Shown one piece after another: positions 6,254 through 12,748 of a DNA stretch of 12,748 bases. Numbering within the stretch: position 1 is the first letter of the stretch; every line of letters starts with the position of its first letter. Made by a program: the position numbers and the translations under genes. The notes under the pieces are model-generated. The model saw only the letters and a program-made list of their open reading frames with translations, had not been told where the DNA came from and made no database searches. The DNA is from an archaeon (lineage in GTDB: Archaea; Iainarchaeota; Iainarchaeia; CSSED10-239), in NCBI GenBank assembly GCA_029563035.1, contig JAKQTP010000105.1, forward strand, positions 1-12,748, given 5' to 3'.

Positions 6254-8565
6254 TTGTTATTTTTAGTATTTTTGTTATTTTCGTTATTTTTCATCAATTT
6301 TAATTTATCTTTTTCTAATTCTAAATTCAACATATCCACTTCTTTTTGAAGATTTTCAACATATTCTTTTAATTTAGCATTACGTTCGTTAATAGAAATA
6401 TCTGTATCATTTTGCATTTGTTCTTTTAAAATATTCATTTGATAATCAAGTTCTATGCTTTTTTCTTTAAGAGCTAATTCTTTATCTTTTATAGCTAGCT
6501 GTTGTTCTAAAGCTTGTAATACTTGATCCTGTTGCTGTTGTGCCATAGCAGCAGTTTGTTCTCTCATATTAATATCTTCTTCAATAGCTATATTTCTAAT
6601 TTCTGCAAAAGATTTTGAGGTTAATATCTGCATCATGTTTTTAACATTCATGTTTATTTTAGAACCAAATTCTAAAGTTAATCTTTTTAACGAGTTTAAA
6701 TCTTCTTTATCTTCATCTTCATCGGTAACAAATATCCCAAAATCTGATACAGATAATTGTTCATCATTTAAATTTATTATATAATTAGCAGCTTCATCAC
6801 TTATATATTGTAATATAGAAGGATCATTTCTAGCACACTGAACAGTAGTATCTAATAATACTTGTATCGTTCTTAATATAGTCTGCATATGAGTATTAAA
6901 TAATGGTTCAGTAATATGTGAACTTTGAGTAACAGATCTTTCTATACCTCCAACAGTTTCAGTATGAGTTATTTGACCTAATCTTTGGTCACTTACACCA
7001 GAAGAATAAGCTACTTGTCTTTCTATAAAATTTAAAAATAATATTATATGTTGTATATAATTTCCTATATCTGGATTATATATTTTACCAGTAGTATTAA
7101 AACTACCAGCTAATTTACCTTGTGATAAACCTTTATTACTTTCTTTAAAACTATCTACTATAATATAACCTTCTTCATCAGCATAATCAAACCATTCATC
7201 TAGTGTAAAAGAATCAGGAACTTTGGCTAAATCTACTTCTATCATAGGAGCTTTAAACTTTTTAATGGCTTTTTTTAAATCTCTTAATAATATAGAATAA
7301 AGATATTCATAATTTTTTAATTCACTATACATAGAAGTAGCTTTTTCATTATTATCCGTATATATTGTACCTACATATCCAGAACCATTAGTTATATAAC
7401 CATTACTTTTTATCATAGGAACATCTCTAGCTTCCATTTTTACATATATATCATCTCTTATTCTTGTTACTTCATACCATCTATTTACCCAATAATAATC
7501 TACTTTTTCTCCTATATCTTTATTTGGTTTGTAAAATTCACTTACAACTTCAAATTTTCTTACACCATCTTCATTTATATAATATCTTTTACCAAGTTTT
7601 TCAAATCCTTTAAATACTACACGTGTAACACGTACTTCTCCATTATTATTATAATTACCATTAAATGCTCCCCAAAAACCATTACCTACATCAAAAAGTT
7701 CATCAAATCGAAAATTAGGATAAGTTCTTTGAAAATCTCCTGCAGATTGTCCTTGTAAATTCATATTATTATCTTTTTCCAATTTATCTATTTGTGCTGG
7801 AGTAAGATATTCATAATATCTATCTATAACTTGTGATAAAGGCATATAATTATCTTCTACAATTATACTAGCATCTTCTATACGATTACTACCTCCTAAT
7901 CCAAACACTTTTATTGAAAATGGATTACATTTTCTATACACAGGCTTATTACCTATACTTTCTATACAATATATTTCTTCACCATATTTTAAAACATCTG
8001 CAAAACCAAGTGAAGCTTGTTCATATACATTTAGTTGTTTAATATAGAAATTTAATAAATGATACATCACAACTTCTAATATATCTTGTGATTCATAATT
8101 TTTAAACTTCATAAATTTAGCTACAAAATTATCTACATCTCGTTTATCTGGAAGAGGTTTACTTAAATCTACAAATTCCTCCATAGCCTTATTAAACATT
8201 TTATGTATTGTGTCTTCTTTTTTAGTTATAGCAGACTCATTTATAGCACGTACTAAGAATTTCTTTTTACGTTTTATAGATTCTCCTATTAATAAATTTA
8301 TACGTGGTTTTATTATTGGAAAATGCTGTATTCTAACATCTTTTATATCTGTTTCGTAATTATTAAATTCAGCAAAATTTCTAAGATCTTCTTGGTCTAT
8401 CTCACCATGATATAATTTTGCTATTATCAATTTATCGTTTAAAGACATACGTGGAGTTCCATCATAATCAAATTGACATAACTCTATAGCTGCATCCGCA
8501 CAATCTTTAAAAAACTTTTTATTCTTTAAAGATGCACTAATTTTTTGTCGTGGAAATGTTGTCAT
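6250..8565 (-). CDS. Portal protein, 771 aa
   Basis: The portal forms the dodecameric ring at one capsid vertex through which DNA passes and on which the terminase docks. The protein has the N-terminal block HFPIIKPRINLLIGESIKRK (81-100) and a following KKFLVRA that I associate with Bacteroidota-phage portals. A long mixed core follows, with helical segments around 515-600 (including SSGVSDQRLGQITHTETVGG). The C-terminal coiled coil over about 668-759 is rich in Gln/Glu/Lys and matches the extended barrel or core helices of large portals. The last 12 codons are a degenerate Asn-Asn-Lys repeat. It directly follows TerL with a 4-base ATGA overlap and is coupled in the same way to the GH16 gene. 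The size fits a crAss-like portal. The stop is TGA. Confidence 0.88.
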   Translation of the reverse strand: MTTFPRQKISASLKNKKFFKDCADAAIELCQFDYDGTPRMSLNDKLIIAKLYHGEIDQEDLRNFAEFNNYETDIKDVRIQHFPIIKPRINLLIGESIKRKKKFLVRAINESAITKKEDTIHKMFNKAMEEFVDLSKPLPDKRDVDNFVAKFMKFKNYESQDILEVVMYHLLNFYIKQLNVYEQASLGFADVLKYGEEIYCIESIGNKPVYRKCNPFSIKVFGLGGSNRIEDASIIVEDNYMPLSQVIDRYYEYLTPAQIDKLEKDNNMNLQGQSAGDFQRTYPNFRFDELFDVGNGFWGAFNGNYNNNGEVRVTRVVFKGFEKLGKRYYINEDGVRKFEVVSEFYKPNKDIGEKVDYYWVNRWYEVTRIRDDIYVKMEARDVPMIKSNGYITNGSGYVGTIYTDNNEKATSMYSELKNYEYLYSILLRDLKKAIKKFKAPMIEVDLAKVPDSFTLDEWFDYADEEGYIIVDSFKESNKGLSQGKLAGSFNTTGKIYNPDIGNYIQHIILFLNFIERQVAYSSGVSDQRLGQITHTETVGGIERSVTQSSHITEPLFNTHMQTILRTIQVLLDTTVQCARNDPSILQYISDEAANYIINLNDEQLSVSDFGIFVTDEDEDKEDLNSLKRLTLEFGSKINMNVKNMMQILTSKSFAEIRNIAIEEDINMREQTAAMAQQQQDQVLQALEQQLAIKDKELALKEKSIELDYQMNILKEQMQNDTDISINERNAKLKEYVENLQKEVDMLNLELEKDKLKLMKNNENNKNTKNNK
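6253..6288. repeat. Four 9-base repeats encoding the portal C-terminal tail
   Basis: On the coding strand the end of the portal gene consists of four 9-base units: AATAACGAA, AATAACAAA, AATACTAAA and AATAACAAA. These encode Asn-Asn-Glu, Asn-Asn-Lys, Asn-Thr-Lys and Asn-Asn-Lys. The last AAA merges with the stop TGA, so AAATGA supplies the ATG of the GH16 gene. Unit gain or loss would keep the frame and move neither the stop nor the start out of register. Confidence 0.75.
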
Positions 8566-10835
8566 AATCTATATAAATTTATTTTAGATCTTTTTTTACC
8601 AAAAGCTTTATCATAATGTTGTTTAAATATATCTATTTCAGATTTTTTATCTGGATTTCTAAGATTAGTAGTTATTTTATTTATTTCTTCTGCAAAAATC
8701 ATTAACATATTCATAGAACTTATTCTATCTGTATTTACCCGTTTACCAGAATTCGGAGGTGCATATAATAAACATTCTTTAATATACCCAACACTTCTTA
8801 TTAAATCTACATTTCTTATACCTTCTTCCTTATTATAAGCTTGTTCTAACATCCAGGATATTTGTAAATCAATACCCCAACTATTAGTTCTTATATTAGA
8901 ATGTATTCCTTTAGATTTATTACCTATCATACCAATAGAAGATATTAAACCATTATCTTTTAATATTTCTGGAGTATCTGCTAATAAATGTAAAGAATTC
9001 ATTTTTGTCATATATCCATAAAAACCTTTTTTCTGATTTTCATAACATACAACTGCATTGTAGTATAAAGCAGCTCTTCTAACTTGTTCATAAAATTCTT
9101 CTACTAATCTTGTACGTCCTGTATATTCGAATACTATTCTTCGTGTTATTGTGTTAAATACAAAAAAAGATTGCAAAGAGTTTTTATAATTATAATTACC
9201 ATCATCATCTACTGGGTCAAATCCACCTATATAAGTATATAAAGGAACATCACCGTTAGCATTTTTAACTACCGGTTCAAACATTTCACCACATCCATTT
9301 ATATTTTCATTTCCTCTAAAGGGAAATTCTCTTACAGGTTCTATATCTTCTTGTTTATAATATACATTTCCTTTTTCATCTATTTCAAAAAACCCTTTTA
9401 TTGAACTATCTAATATATCTTTTCGTGTACTTAATATACTGTAAGTATGTCTTAATTCTGATATAGGAAATCTATTATCACCAGAACGTACAAACATCTC
9501 AGTATATATTAATGGATAATTTAACATCTCATAGTCTAAAGCTGATTTATTGATTTTATCTTTTTTAAGCTTATTTCTTCTTTCTACATAATAATTATAA
9601 GCTTCTTCTTGTTTTGTATTTCCATTTTCATCTTTAAAATCATTATTAGTAAAATAAGCTGGTACGTACCAACAAGTTTCGGTATTATCATCATTTGTAA
9701 AAGATAACATATCAAAACTATGTGGATCTTTAAATATAATCTCAGATTCTATTATTTTATAAATATTTCCTGCTGTACCTATATATAAAGAACTTCCAAA
9801 TTTAGTACTATCTACTAATTGAGCTGCTGTATTACTACCATGTATAGCTGTTATATTTGGAGTTAATGCTACTTCTTCTATTACAATAGTTCCAGGTCTA
9901 TTACCAGCAGCAACTTCTGGATTTTCCATAGTAAATACACCATGTAATATCTTACTTTTTGTACCATACAACTTCCAATCATTACCAATTTTTTTCTTAT
10001 ATTCATGTCTAAAAGGAGAATTAAGATTATTTGGTTTCAGTGATCCACTTGTATGTTTATATAATGGAGAAGGTTTTATTTTTCCATCCGAATATATATA
10101 TTGTCCTGGAAGATTTTCAAAAGCTAATTGTACTTTAGCTAATAACTCAGAAGATTTACCAGCTAAACCACTACCTACAAATATTTCAGCAGATCCAGGA
10201 TATTTTATAGTTTCATCAGTATATTCTCTAGCTCCATCAAATAAGAATTCATGTAATATTATAGCTACTGCAGTAAACCAAGATTTACCACCACCACGAG
10301 CACCTAATAACATTAAATTTTTAGCCTCATTCTTATATAATGGTTTTCCTTTAGGTCCTTCCCATAATTTACGTATATATTGTAATTGAGGAATATATTT
10401 TTTTAATTCTCCTTTACTATTAAAACAACTTGCATCATATTTTCCTGTATGTAAATTAACATCTTCACAACATGTGTATTCATCATCTAACTCAAATCCA
10501 GAAAATCCTCTAGCACATATCCAGTTATATGCAAAAGCCCATTCAAAATCTCTTAAATCTGGACGTATCTTAATCTTAGGAGCAGTCTTAGAAAGATGTT
10601 TTGGTCTATGTAAGATCGTTCCTAGATTTGCATAAAAAAATAAATTACCTGGACAATATCTATAATATTCTCCATCTTTAGCCCACATACCTTCTATGCA
10701 TCTTTTTTTTATACTTTTCCAAAACTCAAGATAATCTAAAGATTCTGGATGATATGTAGGAAATTCTCCAATTAAAAAATTATTTCTATTTTTTATAACT
10801 GGAAATATACTTTCTATTTTTTCTGGATCTATCAT
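8562..10835 (-). CDS. terL: Terminase large subunit (TerL), packaging ATPase and nuclease
   Basis: This is the DNA-packaging motor. The N-terminal ATPase domain has Walker A GARGGGKS at 178-185 and Walker B TIVIEE at 316-321 (catalytic E near 320-321), with a coupling-type segment YIGTAGN at 351-357. The C-terminal RNase-H-like nuclease has GGFDP with D540, a second acidic residue E599 in VVCYEN, and a third at D703 in NTDRISSMN. The N-terminal region (FFYANLGTILHRPK, RPDLRDFEWAF) matches the style of crAss-like and other Bacteroidota-phage TerLs. A Cys group (C107, C122, C123, C137) precedes the ATPase and could be structural. At 757 residues it is larger than many TerLs because of this N-terminal extension. 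ATGA overlaps link it to the 178-residue gene upstream and to the portal gene downstream. All key residues are present, so it is presumably active. Confidence 0.92.
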   Translation of the reverse strand: MIDPEKIESIFPVIKNRNNFLIGEFPTYHPESLDYLEFWKSIKKRCIEGMWAKDGEYYRYCPGNLFFYANLGTILHRPKHLSKTAPKIKIRPDLRDFEWAFAYNWICARGFSGFELDDEYTCCEDVNLHTGKYDASCFNSKGELKKYIPQLQYIRKLWEGPKGKPLYKNEAKNLMLLGARGGGKSWFTAVAIILHEFLFDGAREYTDETIKYPGSAEIFVGSGLAGKSSELLAKVQLAFENLPGQYIYSDGKIKPSPLYKHTSGSLKPNNLNSPFRHEYKKKIGNDWKLYGTKSKILHGVFTMENPEVAAGNRPGTIVIEEVALTPNITAIHGSNTAAQLVDSTKFGSSLYIGTAGNIYKIIESEIIFKDPHSFDMLSFTNDDNTETCWYVPAYFTNNDFKDENGNTKQEEAYNYYVERRNKLKKDKINKSALDYEMLNYPLIYTEMFVRSGDNRFPISELRHTYSILSTRKDILDSSIKGFFEIDEKGNVYYKQEDIEPVREFPFRGNENINGCGEMFEPVVKNANGDVPLYTYIGGFDPVDDDGNYNYKNSLQSFFVFNTITRRIVFEYTGRTRLVEEFYEQVRRAALYYNAVVCYENQKKGFYGYMTKMNSLHLLADTPEILKDNGLISSIGMIGNKSKGIHSNIRTNSWGIDLQISWMLEQAYNKEEGIRNVDLIRSVGYIKECLLYAPPNSGKRVNTDRISSMNMLMIFAEEINKITTNLRNPDKKSEIDIFKQHYDKAFGKKRSKINLYRL

Positions 10836-11368
10836 ATTATTCCTTCTTCACTTATAGATTCTAAACCACCTCCTTTATTCTTTGTTTCTATAACTCTTTC
10901 TTTTTCAGCAATTTCTATTAATTTATTATATTCTATATAAAGCTGATTAGTTTTTATTAATAATTCATCTAATAATTTTGCATTTTCTATAGTATATTCA
11001 TAACTTTGTAACAAAGATATTCTATCTTCTAATCTTTTTTTATATGTAGAAATCATTAAATCTATTTCAGACATACAAAACTTTTTGTATACTGCTATAA
11101 GTTCTTGATAATCTTCTAATTTATATTCCTTCTTTAAGATATCTTCTTGTATTACTTTTAACTTATCTTCATATATTAAATGTCTATATGGATTTTCAGA
11201 ATGTAAATCTTCTAATGCTGCTATTGCCCACATTATTTTAGAACTTTTATTTTTATTTTTAGAAGTATCTGAATCATAGAACTTTTTAAAGTCTGTTATA
11301 CTTAGTACGTTTGGGTTTACGTCCCAAAAGTTCTCTGTCATCATGAAACCACTTAGAATAGTCCTCAT
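10832..11368 (-). CDS. Conserved protein upstream of TerL, candidate small terminase, 178 aa
   Basis: The N-terminal part holds a conserved-looking block, ITDFKKFYDSDTSKNKNKSS (24-43) followed by KIMWAIAALEDLHSENPYR (44-62). The rest (about 64-160) is almost entirely helical and Lys/Glu/Leu-rich, and it ends in a Gly-rich tail KGGGLES. I recall proteins with this N-terminal block in Bacteroidota phages near the terminase. The position directly before TerL, with an ATGA overlap, makes a small-terminase or packaging-accessory role plausible, but no helix-turn-helix is obvious. The first ATG (11368) follows an A-rich stretch, which suits Bacteroidota initiation; Met9 or Met10 (11344 or 11341) are alternatives. 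With the first start it overlaps the HU-like gene by 83 bases. The function is inferred. Confidence 0.75.
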   Translation of the reverse strand: MRTILSGFMMTENFWDVNPNVLSITDFKKFYDSDTSKNKNKSSKIMWAIAALEDLHSENPYRHLIYEDKLKVIQEDILKKEYKLEDYQELIAVYKKFCMSEIDLMISTYKKRLEDRISLLQSYEYTIENAKLLDELLIKTNQLYIEYNKLIEIAEKERVIETKNKGGGLESISEEGII

Positions 11369-11597
11369 ATTTTTTAAAATAATTTTTTAGTTTTAATGAA
11401 CTAACTGCAAATGTCCCCAAAGGAGTTATCTTAATAGATAAAAAACTTCCATTATATTTCTTAAATCCACATTTTATAGTATCACGTACAAATCTTAGTG
11501 TATAAATTATTATATCATTTACTTCACTTTCTTTAACATTATATTTATCTGCAATTATTCTTATTTTTTCTTTATGGCTCGGTGTGTTCCACATCAT
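11286..11597 (-). CDS. Small HU/IHF-like DNA-binding protein, 103 aa
   Basis: Residues 8-70 follow the HU/IHF pattern: helix-turn-helix dimer part HKEKIRIIADKYNVKESEVN (8-27) and DIIIYTLRFVRDTIKCG (28-44), then strands ending in SIKITPLGTFAVSS (54-67). The last part parallels the VxLxGFGTFxV strand of HU. The long DNA-wrapping beta arm of HU looks absent or replaced by a basic tail ending GRKPKRTKYNRL (92-103). crAss-like phages are known to encode IHF-like proteins in their structural block, so the type fits, though this copy lies before the terminase. It could bend or compact DNA for packaging, or act at a phage regulatory site. It overlaps the gene upstream by 26 bases and the one downstream by up to 83. 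The fold call is by eye and moderate. Confidence 0.6.
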   Translation of the reverse strand: MMWNTPSHKEKIRIIADKYNVKESEVNDIIIYTLRFVRDTIKCGFKKYNGSFLSIKITPLGTFAVSSLKLKNYFKKYEDYSKWFHDDRELLGRKPKRTKYNRL

Positions 11598-11874
11598 CTA
11601 ATATATTTAATATTTCTTCTACTGAATTTTTATTATCATTTAATCCTAATATAAAGTTTTGTATCGGAAACCTTTCAATTACAGCTTTTTCTTTTGCATT
11701 TTCTTTTTCTGATAATATAATATGCTGACATTGAATTAGTAATACATCTATATATTCGGCATCTTTTACTGAAAGCTTATCACAAGAATTGTACAAAAGT
11801 ACAATAGTATCTATAATATGTTCAAAAAATTTAAGATCTAACTGTATCATTGTTGAATGTAAATTCAAAAACAA
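11572..11874 (-). CDS. Small helical protein of unknown function, 100 aa
   Basis: I do not recognise this protein. It is predicted to be mainly helical, with hydrophobic heptad-like spacing (FFEHIIDTIVLLYNSC at 17-32, EYIDVLLIQCQHIIL at 40-54) and an acidic C-terminus (VEEILNILDDVEHTEP). It has no signal peptide or clear membrane segment. Met9 (start at 11850) is a likely alternative start, because the first ATG gives a 44-base overlap with the winged-helix gene while Met9 gives 20. It overlaps the HU-like gene by 26 bases. Its place among packaging and DNA-binding genes suggests a partner or accessory of those proteins; this is only an inference. Confidence 0.65.
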   Translation of the reverse strand: MFLNLHSTMIQLDLKFFEHIIDTIVLLYNSCDKLSVKDAEYIDVLLIQCQHIILSEKENAKEKAVIERFPIQNFILGLNDNKNSVEEILNILDDVEHTEP

Positions 11875-12199
11875 CTAAAGGTTCTAACTTAAATCTATAT
11901 TGTTTGGCTGGATTTTTATAATTTATAAGACCAGCTTTTCTTAGTATGTTAATTTTATTATAAAATGAACTTTTTGATATATTTAATCTTTTACAAATAT
12001 TTGTAACATTCTGACTAATATACTTTATTTTTTCTTCATCATCATCTGAAGGACATTCATTATAATAATAAAGCATTTCAGCAAATACTTCTAAAGTTCT
12101 ATTATCTAATTTTTTAAAAGGATTAAATACTCTTAATAATTCTAATAAATATCTAAAGTAATCTCTTGAATTACATTTAATTGTAAATTTAGCTGCCAT
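11831..12199 (-). CDS. Winged helix-turn-helix protein, 122 aa
   Basis: The C-terminal half contains a helix-turn-helix followed by a wing: VTNICKRLNISKSSFYNKIN (65-84), then ILRKAGLINYKN (85-96) and a beta hairpin KQYRFKLEPLVVFEFTF (99-115). The N-terminal half is helical (YFRYLLELLRVFNPFKKLDN at 14-33, RTLEVFAEMLYYY at 34-46). The pattern ISKSSFYNKINILRKAGLI resembles DNA-recognition helices of small phage regulators and of terminase-adjacent DNA-binding proteins in Bacteroidota phages. It could be an operon regulator or the DNA-recognition (small-terminase-like) component. It overlaps the GroES-like gene by 11 bases. The fold call is fairly strong and the role is open. The stop is TAA. Confidence 0.75.
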   Translation of the reverse strand: MAAKFTIKCNSRDYFRYLLELLRVFNPFKKLDNRTLEVFAEMLYYYNECPSDDDEEKIKYISQNVTNICKRLNISKSSFYNKINILRKAGLINYKNPAKQYRFKLEPLVVFEFTFNNDTVRS

Positions 12200-12491
12200 A
12201 TTTTAGCTTTATAAATGATTGTTTAGTATAAGCGTACATAGTATTTTTATCTTTAACATTAACAACTGGCAATTCAACTAAACTTGCATAAGATACTATA
12301 ACTTTATCACCTATATTTAAATCTTTAATATCAGGATCAACAGCTACAACGATAATATCATGTAAATAATCAGATGTATTTGCAGTTTCTGGAATTATAA
12401 CATTAGACTTTGTTTGTCTAATAGCTACTACAACATTCTGATCTCTAGGTATCCATTTTCCATTTAAAAGTTCTTCTTCATCTATTTTCAT
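12189..12491 (-). CDS. GroES-like co-chaperonin (Cpn10/T4 gp31-type), 100 aa
   Basis: This probably caps the host GroEL ring and adapts it for folding phage proteins, as T4 gp31 does for its capsid protein. The Cpn10 layout is visible: strand DQNVVVAIRQ (17-26), a loop TKSNVIIPETANTSDYLHD (27-45) at the position of the GroES mobile loop, strand IIVVAVDPDI (46-55) matching the VLAVG strand, then LNIGDKVIVSY (58-68) matching the GDxVIF strand, and a final strand TKQSFIKL (89-96) similar to ESDILAI. A length of 100 residues fits GroES (about 95) and gp31 (111). It is the first gene of the operon, about 23 bases after a Bacteroidota -7 box, so it would be made early in the late programme. The identification is by pattern only. 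Confidence 0.7.
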   Translation of the reverse strand: MKIDEEELLNGKWIPRDQNVVVAIRQTKSNVIIPETANTSDYLHDIIVVAVDPDIKDLNIGDKVIVSYASLVELPVVNVKDKNTMYAYTKQSFIKLKYGS

Positions 12492-12513
12492 AATTATTAT
12501 ATTTTTATATTTT

Positions 12514-12522
12514 GCAAAGATA
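12514..12522 (-). promoter_or_regulatory. Bacteroidota-type -7 box for the operon head
   Basis: The minus strand reads TATCTTTGC, a full match to TAnnTTTGC. It ends 23 bases before the ATG of the GroES-like gene, giving a leader of under 20 bases. A TTTG -33 box at the usual 19-21 base distance is not clear. The 5' leader is A/T only, as expected for a host that does not depend on Shine-Dalgarno pairing. Confidence 0.55.
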
Positions 12523-12571
12523 CATTAATAATTTAAATTGTGTATATATTTCTTTTATTTTTATCTCTTTT

Positions 12572-12587
12572 TTAACAATTGTGTTAA
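12572..12587. repeat. Small inverted repeat, possible operator
   Basis: TTAACA (12572-12577) and TGTTAA (12582-12587) are perfect inverted copies around a 4-base spacer ATTG. The stem is too A/T-rich and lies at the wrong place for a terminator of either divergent transcript. A protein-binding site is more likely, though a chance palindrome in AT-rich DNA is possible. Confidence 0.35.
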
Positions 12588-12652
12588 TATTGTAAAAATA
12601 AAGACATAAACTGCTGTAAACCATAATAATATATTAGTTATACTAAATATGT

Positions 12653-12683
12653 GTGAATAAATAGAGCATAAATAGTGAATAAA
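12653..12683. repeat. Direct repeat upstream of the rightward promoter
   Basis: GTGAATAAA occurs at 12653-12661 and again at 12675-12683, 22 bases apart from start to start (about two helical turns, same DNA face). The second copy ends 3 bases before the -33 region of the rightward promoter, a typical position for an activator or repressor site. Confidence 0.4.
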
Positions 12684-12686
12684 CTA

Positions 12687-12718
12687 CTTGCGTAATTCAA
12701 AAAAATTTAGTAACTTTG
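12687..12718 (+). promoter_or_regulatory. Rightward Bacteroidota-type promoter
   Basis: The -7 element TAACTTTG at 12711-12718 (followed by C) matches TAnnTTTG. It is preceded at a 20-base spacing by CTTG at 12687-12690, close to the -33 TTTG. Transcription would start near 12724-12726 and leave the window on the right, divergent from the structural operon. Confidence 0.6.
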
Positions 12719-12748
12719 CCGTACGGAGTATAGGGGAGCTTTTTTTTT

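Larger units (their letters stand above)
12492..12748. other. Divergent intergenic regulatory region at operon head
   Basis: There is no open reading frame in these 257 bases on either strand. The region contains a minus-strand promoter box for the structural operon (12514-12522), a plus-strand promoter firing to the right (12687-12718), an inverted repeat at 12572-12587 and a direct repeat at 12653-12683. It separates the leftward morphogenesis operon from whatever is transcribed rightward beyond the window, which fits the two-arm gene layout of crAss-like genomes. Confidence 0.65.

Noticed and set aside
12719..12726. CCGTACGG palindrome at the rightward transcript start
   Set aside because: It is a short 8-base palindrome at the expected start site; it could be an operator, but nothing else supports it.
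12492..12748. Possible tRNA or small RNA in the non-coding end
   Set aside because: No cloverleaf, T-loop (GTTCRA) or stable GC stem is visible.

Overview
The window looks like a piece of a tailed-phage genome infecting a Bacteroidota host, most probably a crAss-like phage (order Crassvirales) or a close relative. The reasons are: (1) a large terminase, portal and major capsid protein in the order TerL, portal, MCP, each matching from memory the sequence style of crAss-like proteins; (2) very AT-rich DNA with tightly packed genes; (3) promoters of the Bacteroidota type (TAnnTTTGC -7 box) and no consistent Shine-Dalgarno sites. Family assignments were made by eye, with no database search.

Layout: all 14 genes are on the minus strand, so transcription runs from right to left. 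The right edge (12492-12748) is a non-coding divergent regulatory region. It holds a minus-strand promoter for the operon, a plus-strand promoter firing out of the window, a direct repeat and a small inverted repeat. Reading leftward, the first block contains a GroES-like co-chaperonin, a winged-helix protein, a small unknown protein, a small HU/IHF-like protein, a 178-residue protein that may be the small terminase, the large terminase, the portal, and a glycoside hydrolase of family GH16. The genes of this block overlap end to end, by between 4 and 83 bases. After a 92-base gap with a second promoter comes the capsid block: an acidic coiled-coil putative scaffold, the major capsid protein, a 291-residue structural-type protein, two probable head-tail ring/connector proteins (210 and 275 residues), and the start of another gene cut by the left edge.

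How the genes work together: this is a virion-morphogenesis operon. TerL with a small terminase packages DNA through the portal; scaffold and MCP build the head; the ring proteins join portal to tail. The GroES-like protein could adapt the host GroEL for folding phage proteins such as the capsid protein. The small DNA-binding proteins may recognise phage DNA for packaging or regulate the operon.

The most striking item is the apparently complete GH16 enzyme domain with the full E-x-D-x-x-E catalytic motif. It is coupled by a 4-base ATGA overlap to the portal gene, which suggests a virion-associated or late-expressed polysaccharide-degrading enzyme. No tRNA, CRISPR array, insertion sequence or integrase was seen.
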